A stretch of DNA of 64,000 bases from Pseudocercospora fijiensis CIRAD86 (Eukaryota; Ascomycota; Dothideomycetes; Mycosphaerellales; Mycosphaerellaceae), in assembly GCF_000340215.1 (NCBI RefSeq), contig NW_006921538.1, positions 4,414,320 through 4,478,319 on the forward strand, read 5' to 3'. Shown piece by piece: positions 34,370 to 46,880 of this stretch (within the stretch, counting starts at the first letter, position 1; the number at the start of each line of letters is the position of its first letter). The position numbers and the translations under genes were made by a program. The notes beneath the pieces were generated by a model. The model had not been told where the DNA came from, made no database searches, and was given only the letters and a program-made list of their open reading frames with translations.

Positions 34370-34929
34370 GAATAGATCTATCGTCTCTAACATTTCCGAG
34401 ATACCGCCCTACCTAGCCTCGAGCTATACGGCTACTCCGATACGTATACTATCTCGTATTCTCTAGCCTTCCTCCTATACTATACTTACTATTCGATTAG
34501 CGTTAGATATCCCGTCTAATAACAAAGATATATACTCGTCGCGAATATAGTCGATTAAATCTTTATCTCTAAACTTAAGTTCTAGAACCTCCTTTACCTC
34601 CCCTAATACTTTATCGAGGTTAGCTATACTTTGTACGTCTAGTAGCTTACGGTATACCGCCTCTAGAACCGGAATTACCTTAACGGTAAGATCTACTAAA
34701 TCCTATTATATAGGTAGCCCTACTACTCGGCGTAGTAATCGGATGCTATTTACTATTAATAAGTAGTCTAGGTACTATTTCGCCTAGTATAGGATCGCGT
34801 CGGGAAAGTACTCCTACTATACGCTCTTAATTAATGTTATCGTTATCGTATAGAGTATTAATAGCGGATCGTCTAGATATATATCTAGTAGTATTAACTT
34901 TATATACTACGCGGCTAGACAATACCTAT
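34370..34929 (-). pseudogene. Unrecognised minus-strand coding relic
   Basis: The minus frame reads about 180 residues with few stops, including DLVDLTVKVIPVLEAVYRKL and YIRDEYISLLLDGISNANRI, a helical, charged pattern. No family recognised. It ends at the LTR-A minus element at 34930, which may have inserted into it. Confidence 0.35.
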
Positions 34930-35288
34930 TGTAGGCGGGACGAGTAGGTCGTAGGTAGAGGTATATATATAGGGAACTATATACTGTAGGCCTAGTACTT
35001 AGTATCTCTTAGGTAACTACGAGGGGTCGGCGTAGCATTATATACTTCGAAGAGAAGGCGTTATAAATATTAAAGAGAAGAGAATAGCCGTAGGGAGGGC
35101 TATATTATAGCTAGATTAGGTACATTTCCTATGTCTTTCTTGCTATATATTGCCGTAGCTGTGTCTCCTTGTATAGTATATATATATGTTTTCTAATTAT
35201 AAAGGTAGTTATATATATTCGGGGTATAAAAAAAAGGAGAGAGGGTACAAGTATATACACCTATACTAAGCCGGGTTTCCTTACTACA
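34930..35288 (-). repeat. LTR-A copy 2, 3' LTR of the minus-strand element
   Basis: Reverse complement of the LTR at 47961-48317, with ends TGTAGG and CTTACTACA on the plus strand. It still has TG...CA termini on its own strand. A polypurine tract on its right side (35289-35301) shows it is the 3' LTR of an element whose body extends to higher coordinates. Confidence 0.85.
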
Positions 35289-35301
35289 TTTTCCCTCCCG
35301 G
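35289..35301 (-). other. Polypurine tract of LTR-A minus element
   Basis: On the minus strand this reads CCGGGAGGGAAAA, abutting the LTR start. Confidence 0.7.
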
Positions 35302-35389
35302 ACTAAGAAGTCTGCCCTTAGACTAACGCTTCCTTACCTCCTAGACTAAAAAACCTTAAATACGCAAAAAAACCAAACTAACTATCCTA

Positions 35390-38192
35390 TAACGGTATCC
35401 TAGCTAGCTAGCTGCTATACCTTATTACTTATTTCTTTCTACTACGAGTCGCTAGTCTACTATAGTTACCTCTACGGCCCTAGCCGCTATAATTGCCTCC
35501 TCGCCCCTACTAGTTAAATTAGTCGATAAAAGCCTAGGTCCGCGTCGCCTTAGCCCGTATATCCTAGCGGGTCTATCGCTTATTCGGATTAGCTATAGGG
35601 TTCGTAGGCTGCTTTAAAGAAGATAGCTAAGGAGGCTGTTTCTTAGGGATACTAAGCTACTAGGAGTTAACGTTCGGGAGTACTCTACTAGGAGTAGAGA
35701 CTTTCGAAGCGTAGGTAGCAGGTTTCGCTAAAGGGGCGCTAGACTGCCGCTAGTTAGTAGGAAGGTCTGCCTTACTAGGTTCCTACTAGTATATAAATCC
35801 CTAGCCTCCCTAATTAAACTCCTCCCTAGTATTAGGCGTAGGCTAATATCGGTAGAAATTATCCTAGTTTAGGCGTATATACCGATCTTCGCTATTATTT
35901 AGGATACAACTCTAGTCTTTTAAAGACTATATAAGAGCCTTAAAGAATAATTTCTCCCCGAAACGTTCCTACTCGAGCCGAATAACCTTACTTAATATCT
36001 TAGAGTATACCGACGCTACATCCTTACGATACTGCTTTAAATAGTTCTTAAGTATATATAAGGAGCCTTCTTAGTTAAGGTTGCGAAAGAGTCTTCGAAT
36101 ATATTACTATACTATAGTATCGTTCTACTTTAATCGACCGACGAGGGCTTCTAAGATTAGGTTATTATTACGTAGGCGCACTATAGCCGGGAACGCGTAC
36201 GGAGGGGCACCGTACTTGTTTATAAGACTAGAGGGCGAGGTAGGGCTAGGAAGAAGGTCTCGATAGGTAGCGGCGAGTTCCTAAAACGTACCTCTAGCTT
36301 CGTAATCGAGCTTTCTAGTTACTAAGTCGTATCGGTAGAACTAGGGGAGTATAGTTATCCTCTTAGTGTTCTTCGGTAATGCCTAAGCGCCGTATAGAAG
36401 ATAGGGAAGGGTTAGGTATACTCTAAGGGCACCGACCGGGTACTGCTCCTAGCCTACATTTCGATACTTGCCTTTTAGCTCGTTCTTAATAAAGTTATTA
36501 AGGGTATTCTCTATCTTAGTGTTTAGGCAATATATATTGTAGTTAATAGAGAGAATATAACCCCGAGGGGCGTATATAGGGCCCTTTTCCTAGCGAAGGA
36601 TCTTAAGTTCCTTATACTATTTATTAAAGACTTCTAGTTAGTAGATCCTAGCGAAGACCTTCGTAGTAGTCTCTACCGTTTTAGGAAGGAAGGATACGGA
36701 GCCTTAAACTTAGTTTATAGCAATGCCTTCTTAGAGATCGAGAGGGTACTAGTTAATATAGGCAAACTCGGTCGAACCGCCGTTACTAGGTTAAGTTATC
36801 TTAGCGTAGTACGGGTAGGAGATTAGGTTAAGAGCGTAGTTAGGGCGGGTAAGGCCGTAGAGGAGCTAATAGACAGGGTCTCCTCGGCAGATTTACTAGA
36901 ACCTAGAATAGAAGGCGGTTCGAAGCTAACCTTTATTCGAAACTCCGTTAACTATACGCTAATACTAAAGGTACATTGTAGCCTCTAGCTTAAACTAGTT
37001 AGATAGGGATATCTTTCCGAAGGGTAGAGGGGCCGCGGCGACTTCGACTTTCTTATTATTACACTAACTAAAGACGGCCGCTCTATATAGTTTAGTAGAG
37101 CCTTTGTCGCTCGTAATACTATCTAAGGTAATAGTACTATCTCTTGCCTAGGCATCCTAGCTAGCCTTTATTATTACTCCTATACGGGAGAAGGCCTTAC
37201 GAATCTTAGTAGCAACCGCTAGGGTAACGCGTTTAATAGTTAAAGGGTTGTATGTCTTGCTCTCGTAACTATAGGCCTTAGGGAAAAAGCGATATAGTCT
37301 AAGGTAGTCGCTAGGGATAGGAGGACGGCGAGTTTTCCGAAATAGGTTAGGTCTCTTATTTCGAAGGCAGAGAAGGTCGTTCTAGTACTTATATCTAGGG
37401 CCACTTAAGGTTTCTATTATCTGCTCTCGACTAACCTTTCCTCGAAACCTAACTATTGTCCTAAATAGGTAGCGGGTATAAGTATAGCAAGGCGGGTAAG
37501 GGGCAGTTATAGCAAGGGCAATTGCTCTTCCCTACGTAGTATTATTAGATTTGCTATCGTACTATATTAAAGCACTACGGTCGGCTTCCGAGAATCTATT
37601 ACAGCTATAGTAGGCTAGGCTGTTTCTAATTTAAGTGTCCTTATCGGGGGTTAGTTCCTTATAGTATATAGTGCCTCCCCGCTTAGGTCCTAAGGTATTA
37701 AGGTCGTTAGTTAGGTTCTCCTCGAGGGGTACGGCAAGATCTCTACTCGGCTTGTTAAGTCTATTCGATCTGCGGGTCCCTCCTAGAGGGGAGATAGGCG
37801 TAGTAGTCCGAATTCGACGAGTAGGCGGAGCCCCTAGAGCAAGGCTATTATTACCGCTCCTACTACTAGTCCGATCGGGTAGTAAAGCAGAGTTTTCGAC
37901 TAGGAGATTAGAGCGAGTCGTATTACGTTATAGAGGCGTATTTTAGCGAGAGCCGATAGGCTAAGTAGGGCGAGCGGGTAACTGCTACTAGTTGTCCTAT
38001 CTAGCTAGAGGGTCGCTAGCCGGGTTATATATAACTAGTAATCTAATAGGTATACTAATTCGCTTATATATGCCTATACGGGATCGAGGGATATTAAGCC
38101 CTAGGGTCCTAGAAGTAGTGCCTTTAATATAGCTACCTAGCGGTCTCGAAAAAGGGCGCCCGTCGGGAGTAATAGCAATTATAGGAAGGCTC
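35390..38192 (-). pseudogene. ORF2 of LTR-A minus element (C-terminal part)
   Basis: The minus frame from about 37640 to 35400 reads some 740 residues through RIP stops. It shares with LTR-B ORF2 the series RPNYALNLIS, ARIYQLEVFNKQYKEL, GAPPYAFP and EALVGRLKQ. The C terminus is Gln/Pro/Ser/Arg-rich. The N-terminal part is displaced beyond 45319 by the insertion of gypsy I. Position downstream of integrase, before the polypurine tract, is where retroelements keep env or accessory ORFs, but no signal peptide or membrane span is visible. Function unknown. Confidence 0.55.
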
Positions 38193-38388
38193 TATTAGGG
38201 CTAAAGAGGCTATACGTAATTGGTATGTAACTAGGCCGAGTAAAGCTAGGGTCTTAATGCCTTAGGCAGGGCTTAGCGCTTAGCGTTAGGCTAACTCTCC
38301 TACCTTCCTCCCTCTCTTTCTAAATTCTTATCGAATACTACTCGTACCTACTACTACCCTATCTACCTGCTAATATACCCTTCTTATA
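38193..38388 (+). repeat. Gypsy I 5' LTR
   Basis: Begins TATTAGGGCTAAAGAGGC and ends CCCTTCTTATA. Matches 45123-45318 with RIP-type differences. The sequence after it, TAGTATTCGATC, is the likely primer-binding site. Confidence 0.85.
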
Positions 38389-38639
38389 TAGTATTCGATC
38401 TACCCTTTAAGGGTAGTAGCTAGATAGTTCTTATTTTAAGCTTTTAGCGGTATAGCTACGAATAAGACTAATAATCTAACTATATTACGCCCGAAGAACG
38501 GGACCTATACGTACTATTCTATCGAAACAACTATACTAATTATTAAGCAAGGCCTTCTATACGGCCTATTATACTAAGTTAAGTATACTAGACCGATATC
38601 TACTAATTCCGCTATATCCGCATCTTAGGGGCTAATAAT

Positions 38640-39989
38640 ATATTATTAGTGCCGCCCCTTATAATAGCCGGTTTATTACGAAACAACAACCGTACTACCG
38701 CTAATAGCGCTAGCAACGACAACGCTAGTAGCACAGTGCCTACTAAAGTGCCTACTAAAGCACCTACTAAAGTGCTACCTACTAAAGAACCTACTACTAG
38801 GCCTACCGAAGAACCTATAGTTCTAGGTAACGACCTAGAATTGCCTATTAACGATATACTTAATAATATTGTTAATCGACGATATAGCTAGCTAGCCTTT
38901 AGCCCTTAGCTAGTAGCGAGACTTTAAGAAGCTACTTAAAACAGGCTTACTACCCTACGTTAAGAACAATAGCTAAAGGATAACCTCCTCGAGATTTACC
39001 GCCTATAGGAGGCCCTAACAACTAATGCTAAACTAATAGTAGGACCTTTCTCGCTACCTGTCTAGAAGAAGGATGCTAAACTTAAGGACTATACCGTGTT
39101 TAATAGCTCTAGCCGCAAGCAGTATAATAATTATATACGTAATTGTAAATTGAACTAGCGGAATATACTAAGGGCCCTACTAGATAACTACTTATTAGTC
39201 GTCTACGCTATGCAGTATATTAATAGCGACCTAAAGCGCACCTAGGATAACTATTTTAAATCCCTTAACGATTAGACCGCTGTTTAATAGCAGGACTATA
39301 AGACTACTATATTAAACACCCTTAGTAACCCTATATTACGCTAGTAGTACGCCTAAGATCAATACCTACGTACTAAATAAAAGGCTGACTAAACCTCTCG
39401 ATCCTTCGAGGCCTATCTAAAGACCCTTAAGGACGATTTGCTACCTAAGACCGACTCTATCTAGATATCCGAAATACGCCCTAAATTGCGATAGGAATTA
39501 GTCCTTGAATTAGACCGCCGCCGTGTGTTTAAACAGGCTAACCTAATACGCATTTAATTTATAGTCGAGGTAGAAATAGCTAAACGAGCTATCTAGCTCT
39601 AGTAACGACTAGAATTAAGGATCCGACCTGCTAGCAACTATAGCAACTGTAGCCGCGGAGGAAACTAAGGTTAAGATAACAATACTAATAATAGGAACAG
39701 TAACGATCGTAGAAGAAGCCGTAGCCGGCGGCTATATAGAGGAGGCCGCGATAGGGGCCGTAGAAGGGGCTCGTATCCCTATAATGCTAACCGCTCGGCT
39801 AATAACAGCAATAATAGCTACGGTAGTCTACTAACCGGATTGAAGTGCTTTAACTATAATAGTACTAGCTATCCACTAGGCTAATGCGACAAACCTAAGG
39901 ACTAGGCCCGAATCGACCGTACTACCGCTAAGCACCGTAAGCACCTTTTAGCCGCTAATGCTATCCCTATCGGTCCTTCGAAAAAAGAA
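38640..39989 (+). pseudogene. Gypsy I gag
   Basis: The frame opens with a GTG (38649) or an upstream ATA that may be a former ATG. The first 80 residues hold a Pro/Thr/Lys repeat (PTK units) and end in a TAG at 38889. The frame then continues to about 39987 through RIP stops. An Arg/Gly-rich stretch (YRGGRDRGRRRGSY) precedes the CCHC zinc knuckle at 39846-39887 (C-x2-C-x4-H-x4-C; second Cys and His now Tyr). This is the standard capsid plus nucleocapsid layout. Protease-pol lies in a different frame, so expression required frameshifting or a separate start. Confidence 0.8.
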
Positions 39990-40049
39990 TAAGCGCCGCA
40001 CTAACTATTAGCCTTATACGGCGTAAGACTATCGATATTATGCTAGCTA

Positions 40050-43000
40050 TTATACGTACCTATCTCGTATCGGATACGTATAGAACTAACTATAAGACTA
40101 AGGTTATACTAGATCTAGGAAATTCAGTTAGTGCCCTTATTAGCTATCGCCTAGCTAAGCAATTAGACCTTCGACAACTGCCTAGGACTAACCTACTAAC
40201 CCTTACTTAGTTTAATAACGCTCGGCACTTAACCTACGGAGCCTACTATATCTATATAGCCCTAAGAGACGACCTCGGCAATAAGCGCCTACTAAACTTT
40301 ACTGCCTACGTAGTAGATATAGACAGCCTCCTATCTAATATTATTATTAGCAACCCTGTTCTTAAGTACTATACTATAGTTATAGACTTAGGTAGTTAAT
40401 AATAGCGATTTAGAATCGCTAGGAAAGAGGACATTAAACACATTAATATTAGCGAGTGCCCTAATAATATTAGGGTCCTATTTATTAGCAACCTAACCCT
40501 AGCTAATCCGACGGCCGACCTGCTCGGTAGTAATAACGATAAACCTATGCCCCCTAATAATCCTAATTAGCTTACTCGTATACTAGAGCCTATCCGAGAG
40601 ACCTATATTAATGTGTTTAAACACTACCTAGTATCGACATTGCCTATATTTAAAGAGACGGATTATAAGATTGATATTATAGAGGGCAAGGAGGCTCCTT
40701 TTAGCCCCCTCTACAACCTTAGTAAACGAGAGCTTGCTATATTGCGTAAGTATCTAGAGGAAAACCTAGCTAATAGCCGGATACGATATAGTAATAGCCC
40801 TACTAGTATACCTATCCTGTTCGTACTAAAGAAGGATAGTAGCCTACATCTATATATTAATTACCGTAGGCTTAATACTGTCACTATTAAAGACCGCTAT
40901 CTACTTCCGCTTATTAATAAGACCCTCGATCGCCTTTCTAGTACCTACTACTATACTATATTAGACATTAAGGACGCCTATTACCGCATCTGTATTCGTA
41001 AGAGCGATAAATAGAAGATAGCCTTTCGCGCTCGTTATAGCTATTTAGAGTACTTAGTTATGCTATTTAGGCTAGCTAACGCCCCTATAACATTCTAGTC
41101 CTATATTAATCGGGCCCTATTAGGCCTATTAGACTGCCTCTATATAGTTTACCTAGATAATATCCTAGTTTATATACACTTTCCTAACATTGCGGAGCAC
41201 TAGGCTATAGTCCGTAAGGTACTCGATCGCCTACGAGCCTATAGCTTATATTGCAAGCCTTCTAAATACATCTTTGCTACTAAAGAGGTGTTATTCCTCG
41301 GCTTCCTCGTATTAACTAAGGGTGTTAAGGCTAATCCTAATCGGATTAAAACTATTACTAAATAGCCTATTCCTACGTTAATTAAGGAGCTATAGTCGTT
41401 CCTCGGTTTTACTAACTTCTATCGCCGATTTATTAAGGGCTATTTGAGGCATATAATGCTACTAACTAAGCTTACTAAAACTAAGGCCAACCCGACTAGA
41501 GAGTTTAAATAGACTAATAAGGTACAAGCCGCTTTTAACGGTCTAAAGCAACGCTTTACTAAAGTCCCCTTATTGTACTATTTCGTACTAAGCAAACAGA
41601 TCCGAATTGAGACTAACGCTTTACAGTTCGCTATATTAGCTATTATATTACAATAGGCTAACGATACCTACTAGTACCCGATTGCCTTTTTCTCGAGGAA
41701 GATAATCGATACTAAGCGTCGCTACGAGACCTACGAGTAAGAGCTCCTAGCTATTGTCGAGGCCTTTAAGTACTAGAGGCACTACCTCGATAGGGCTTAA
41801 TATACAATATAGGTCTCTATAGACTATAACAACCTCCGTAGCATTACTAAGGTTACTAGGGTTATAGGTCGATAGGCTAGATAGGCCGTCTACCTCGCTA
41901 GGTTTGATTTTAATATATTATACCGGCTAGGCGTAAGTAACCCTACCGATAGCCTATCGAGGCGACCTAATTACGATAGCGAGACCTAATACATTAATTC
42001 TTTATTTCTAACCCTATAGTATAAGATTGCTATAGCCCGTATTGTTAATAAGTACGTATAGGATAAGCGGCTTACCGGACTCCGCGACGGCTTAAAGTAT
42101 ATTAATGCTCTTACTATATTAATAGTACGTATTAAGGTAAGGGCTAAGGATATAGATAGGAGAAGTTATAATAACTCCCTAGTCGATATCGCTATATATA
42201 GTAATAGCGATTAAAGCACTAATGCAGTTAATCCGGCTGCTAGTACTATTAGATATATATAATACGTACCTCGTTTAATAGCAAGGATACTATTAAATAA
42301 CCTTACAAATAGGGATAGTTAATCGTTTATAGATAAGCTATTACGTACTTAGTAGAGGGACGCCTTTGCTACTAAACGTATCGACAAGCTTATAAGTAGG
42401 CGAACGACTCGATCTAGTAAGAGTAACTAGTCGATCGATAACAAAGGTTATTTAAAGTTTAAGGGCAGATACTATGTCCCCGCTAAACATTCGATCCGAC
42501 AAGAACTTCTTAAGCGACACTACGATAGTAAGCTTGCCGGTTACTATAGTATAGAGAGGTCGCACGAGCTACTATCGCGTATATACTACTAGCTAAATAG
42601 TAAGCGGGATATAAAGGACTACGTAAATACGTATACTATATACTAACGTATTAAGGCACCGAAGCATTAGCCTTTTAGCGAGTTGTCCTCATTACCAATC
42701 CCCTATAAGCTATTTATAGAGCTTATAATAGACTTTATTATAGGCCTTCCGCCTAGTAAGCGTAGAGGTAGCAAGGACGTATATAATACTATCCTTATTA
42801 TAGTAGATCGATTTACTAAAGGCGCTCGATATATCCCGGCGCGCAAGGATTAGACCACTATTAACACAGCAGAGGCGCTATAGACTAACATCTTCTACAC
42901 CTATTAGGGAACCCTTAAGGGAATAGTCTCCGATAGGGGCTCGATATTCACATCGCACTATTAGAGCGAAATATGCCTATAGCTAAGACTAAAGCATCGG

Positions 43001-43864
43001 CTATTAATAGCCTTCTATCTATAGACTAACGGTTAAACAGAGAGACAGAATGCTACCCTATAGCAGTACCTACGCAGCTACACTAACGAGAATCCTAAGG
43101 ATTAGGTTAATCTCCTATAGCCTATAGAATTCGTATACAATAATAGTATATACTTATTAACTAAGGTTTTACTATATATAGCTATAATAGGTCAAAATGC
43201 CGCGTTGCTATAAGATCTATTTACCTCGCTCGAGGCCGAGCGTAAGGAAAGGGAAGCGCGTTAAGTACTAGAGACACTAGCGGCAATAGAACGTGTCTAG
43301 AAGATACGAGAAATCTATACTAAGATAGCTAAGAAGTTAACAAAGGCTTAAGAATACTAAAAGGCCTACTACGATAAGCGTTATATACTAATAACCTTCA
43401 AACAAGGCGATATAGTTATACTTAGTACTAAGAACCTCCGCATCCGCAAACACCTATCGCCTAATAGCAAAACAAGGCCTAAGCTCGCACTAAGATATAT
43501 TAGCCTATTTCGCATCCGAGAACCGAAGGGCAATAGCTAGGCCTACTAGTTATAGCTTCTACCTTATTATACTATCTATAATACCTTCTATATCTCCCTC
43601 CTCAAACCACACAACTAGCGCGAAGGCGATAAAGCGCCTGCTAAGTTAGAAGAAGTCTTAGCTAATAGTAAAGAACTATAGTCTATAGAACGTATCCTAA
43701 AGTATCGGACTAGGTAGGGCAAGAAGGAGTACCTATTAAGATAGCAAGGCTATTTACCTAAATAGGACTTATAGGAGGCTAAAGACTCGTTTAAGGATAT
43801 AACCAAGTTATTAGATAAGTATTAGACTAGCGTAAAGAACACGAAGAAGGCTAAGAGCTTATAA
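40050..43864 (+). pseudogene. Gypsy I pol: protease, RT, RNase H, integrase, C-terminal domain
   Basis: One frame (the frame of 40613-41014) holds the whole polyprotein. The protease core is VILDLGNSVSALIS near 40105. RT runs about 40700-41350 with LDIKDAYYRI and YLDN at 41150-41161 (catalytic YxDD, second Asp now Asn). RNase H lies near 41590-41960 (ETNA, KIIDTKRRYETYE). Integrase has a zinc-binding start near 42500 (Cys/His partly Tyr), catalytic Asp at 42731 and 42932, and Glu at 43040 (NGQTERQN). The C-terminal part, including PYYTIYNTFYISLLKP and a 43680-43800 segment with an ERILKYR.R.GKKEYL pattern, resembles the chromodomain of chromoviruses. A TAA at 43862 is a plausible natural stop. 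Confidence 0.88.
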
Positions 43865-43894
43865 TGCCTATAATGTTACTACTAAGCCTAGGAT

Positions 43895-43920
43895 TAATAC
43901 TACCCCCGGGGTACTATTAG
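43895..43920. repeat. ORF-bracketing palindrome, copy 7
   Basis: TAATACTACCCCC then GGGGTACTATTAG, about 30 bases after the pol stop. It shows that the motif is not restricted to LTR-A and LTR-B. Confidence 0.7.
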
Positions 43921-45122
43921 CTAACTAATTAGAGGCAAGCAATTGTTAGTAATAAAGGACAATAAGACTATACTACTATAGTAGATGCGTACCGAGTGTT
44001 AACAAACGCGCTATAACTGTTAACTAATCGCCTACTCTTTTAAGGAATCTACCTCTTTACTAGCGCACTCTATAAGACCCTCCTCTTAGCGCCCCTCTTG
44101 TTTCTATATCCTATCGGGGCCCTAAGGCCTAGGCGGTCGATAGAGGCGGCGCGCGCGCGTAGGCGAATAGTGCTAGTAATAATAATAGTAACGATAGCGT
44201 TACGCTTATACTAAAGGGCGACACGGCCGGCGCGGCTATATTAGTAATAGTATTACGGAGTGTATTATTAGTCGAAGAAGGAAATCGAAAGCAAGGTAAA
44301 GTTAGCGCTAAGACGACTAGCGCCGCTATTATTAATATTACTTGCTATTATTACTACGCCTATAGATATAACCTTACCTATACTACGAGCCTAAGGCACC
44401 TTTAATTAAAACTTTAATTAAAACTTTAAGCCGCTTAAAAGATTGAGTAGCTTAATAGACTAACTAACTAAGGGCAAAACTATAGAGCTAAGCTAGCTAG
44501 GGTCGATCTTGCGGATAATAGGTTACTCCTCGATCTTTCCGACCCTTTAAGCGAAGCGAACCTCTACTACTATACTTATAATAGCCTTTACCTATAGAAA
44601 CTAGAAGAACTGAGTTTTTTGAAAAGATATAATTAGTTAATACTTAAAGGCTACCAAACCTAACTAATTAGGGCTAGTAAAACTACGATAGTAAATAATA
44701 GTCCTCGTAATAATAAGAACAATCCCTCGGAACGGACAACCCTCGGAAGCGGACATTTCTAGGTCTTTTAGAGTAGACGCAAAGAACTCGGAACGATATT
44801 ACTTAGAGCGGAGGCAGGGCTGCAATACCTCGTACGTCTACCTATTATAGTAGGGAAGACGCGATCGTATTATAATTAGTCGAAGGCTCTTAATTCTTAT
44901 AGATATATATCACTTTATAGTTTATTATATACAAGGATAGCGCAGTCGAAGTTAGATATTATGTTAGAAGGTAAGGTTTAATATAGTTATATAATTAGGT
45001 AGTTAAGTGTTTAATTTAGCGCGGGCTAAGCAGCTTATTAGATTTGCTAAGTTAGTAGTAATAGAGGTCGAGATTGGAATATAGGTAGGCTACGAGGGCG
45101 CGGCCTTTAGAAGGGAAGCGTA
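43921..45122 (+). other. Gypsy I 3' untranslated region
   Basis: No coding frame. It contains a short GC tract near 44149-44160, a 12-bp tandem repeat (TTTAATTAAAAC) at 44401-44428, and a purine-rich stretch (AGAAGGGAAGCGTA) at 45109-45122 that probably served as the polypurine tract. Confidence 0.6.
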
Positions 45123-45318
45123 TGTTAGAGCTAAAGAGGCTATACGTAATTAGTATATAACTAGGCCGAGTAAAGCTAGGGTCTTAATGCCTTAGGTAGG
45201 GCTTAGCGCTTAGCGTTAGGCTAACTCTCCTACCTTCCTCCCTCTTCTCCTAGATTCTTATCGAATACTACTCGTACCTACTACTACCCTATCTACCTGC
45301 TAATATACCCTTCTTATA
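45123..45318 (+). repeat. Gypsy I 3' LTR
   Basis: Direct copy of 38193-38388. It keeps TG at its start (TGTTAG), whereas the 5' LTR has TA, confirming the direction of change. Confidence 0.85.
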
Positions 45319-46150
45319 GGCCGTCGTATTAGCTAATTCGAATACCGATAGCCTTAAGCTTCGCCTTACTAGCTTCTATTCTCTAGGGGAAGAATTTATT
45401 CTTACCCTTCTTACGAGTGTCGTCCTCCTTATCTACTACGTAGTTCTTAGCAGTAATAGTAACGGTATTAACATCTGCCCGTCCCTATCTCGCCCTAAGC
45501 GTTCGGCGGTATAGGTAATTGCTTAGGATGCGAAGAATAAGCTAAATTTCGGAAACCTAGCTAGCGTCCTTAAAGTTTGCGTAGTTGTTAAGCTTTCTAT
45601 TCTTCTATAGCCTAAAGACTCGAGCTATTTCTTTTACGGTGTTACCTCGGACATTGTAGAGGTCTAGGTAGTTCCTAAAGAATATAGGACTGTTAGCAAT
45701 ATCGTTCTTACGGCGATCTTCCGTAGCCTTCCTACGAGTAGCGGCGGCTTATAAGATAGCAAATTTATTACCTATATACTACTCGAGGGCCTATACTGTA
45801 GTAGATCCTCGGGTACGAAGAACATCTCCTATTTCTTTCGGCAGTCCTTTAAAGAGCGCCTCCTTAAGCCGATAATAGGTTAGCTCGGTACCTTTAATAA
45901 AGTTGTTAATACTTCCTAGGTTATCGTAGATTATATCTACTTTAGTTTAGTAGGATAGGTTAGCGGATTAAAGATATTATACCTATTCGAGTAGGGTATT
46001 ATAATTGCTTAGTCGCTAGTTGGAAGGAAGGTAGGAAATGCCGCTATAGGCTACGCTTATAATAAGGTCTCGACTAGAGGCTTCTACTATTGCGCGCTTA
46101 CGAAGCGGTAGAGGGGGTTTTACGTATCGGGTCGCGTAGAGGAGGTAGGG
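45319..46150 (-). pseudogene. ORF2 of LTR-A minus element (N-terminal part)
   Basis: The minus frame reads about 270 residues up to the gypsy I boundary, including SNYNTLLEQVYNIFNPLTY, GTELTYYRLKEALFKGLPKE and TVQALEQYIGNKFAI, then a basic region. The pattern of short helices resembles gag capsid proteins and the N-terminal part of LTR-B ORF2, though similarity there is weak. Joining this to the 35390-38192 part across gypsy I would give a protein of well over 1,000 residues. Confidence 0.5.
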
Positions 46151-46880
46151 GTTTATCGGTCTTTAATAGTTAATTAAGGAGGGTAGTATTTACTATAAGC
46201 GCCTATCGCTTTATCGAGGGAAGGGCGGTATAGGTATATTTGTTTATAAAAAAGTTTAGGCGCGAGAAAGATCGCCTTTTTATCGTAGTAATATCGCGGA
46301 TACGTAGGAAGGGACGGGAGGTACCTACCTTACGCGTATACGCGCGTTTGTATATAAATCCGAAAGTAAGGCACGTATTCTAAAGAAAGTAAAGGGTTAG
46401 TAGTAGGTAGCGGCGATATTTCTAGAGGCCTAGGTAATTCGCGTAGTAGCGAGATTCGAGGGCGTAGGACTAGAGTACTTAGATCTAGAGAGTTAGGCAT
46501 TATATAACGTACTAACCCCTCCGCTTCAACCCCTACCGCATTAAGGTATAGTTATAAGGGCTCCTCCGGGCAGTATAGGGATAGTAGTAGTAGTCGTAAT
46601 ATATCCTAGCTAGCTAGCTACTATAGGCGGGAGCTCCCGGGATTCTTAGAAATCTCGATATATCGGCCGGCGTAGGCTATAGAAATAATACAAAGGAAAG
46701 GTTTTTAAATAAAGGAAATCTTTAAGGTTAGGTAAGGTTTTCCTAGGCTTACTCCGTAGGGTAGGCTTCGGTTTTAGTAAGCTAGGCGTAACGTAGAGCT
46801 TCTAGCAGGTCCCCTTTTACCGAGTTAAAATTATTTACTCGCTCCGCGGGTAGGCTAGTACTTAGACTACCCCGGGGAGC
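46151..46880 (-). other. Spacer before ORF2 in LTR-A minus element
   Basis: No clear frame. It holds a short CTAGCTAGCTAG run at 46605-46618 and, at 46866-46886, a diverged palindrome (CTACCCCGGGGAG) at the same relative place as copies 2 and 5. Confidence 0.45.

Larger units (their letters stand above)
38193..45318 (+). mobile_element. Gypsy I: complete Ty3/gypsy chromovirus-like retrotransposon
   Basis: A 7.1-kb element with 196-bp direct LTRs, gag with a CCHC knuckle, and protease, RT, RNase H and integrase in Ty3/gypsy order, all inactivated by RIP stops. It inserted into ORF2 of the minus-strand LTR-A element. The 5-bp flanks GGCTC and GGCCG are only partly alike, so the target duplication is decayed or misplaced by a base or two. 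Confidence 0.9.

Noticed and set aside
36081..37946. Plus-strand open frames at 36081-36266 and 37671-37946
   Set aside because: Both are antisense shadows of ORF2 of the minus-strand LTR-A element.
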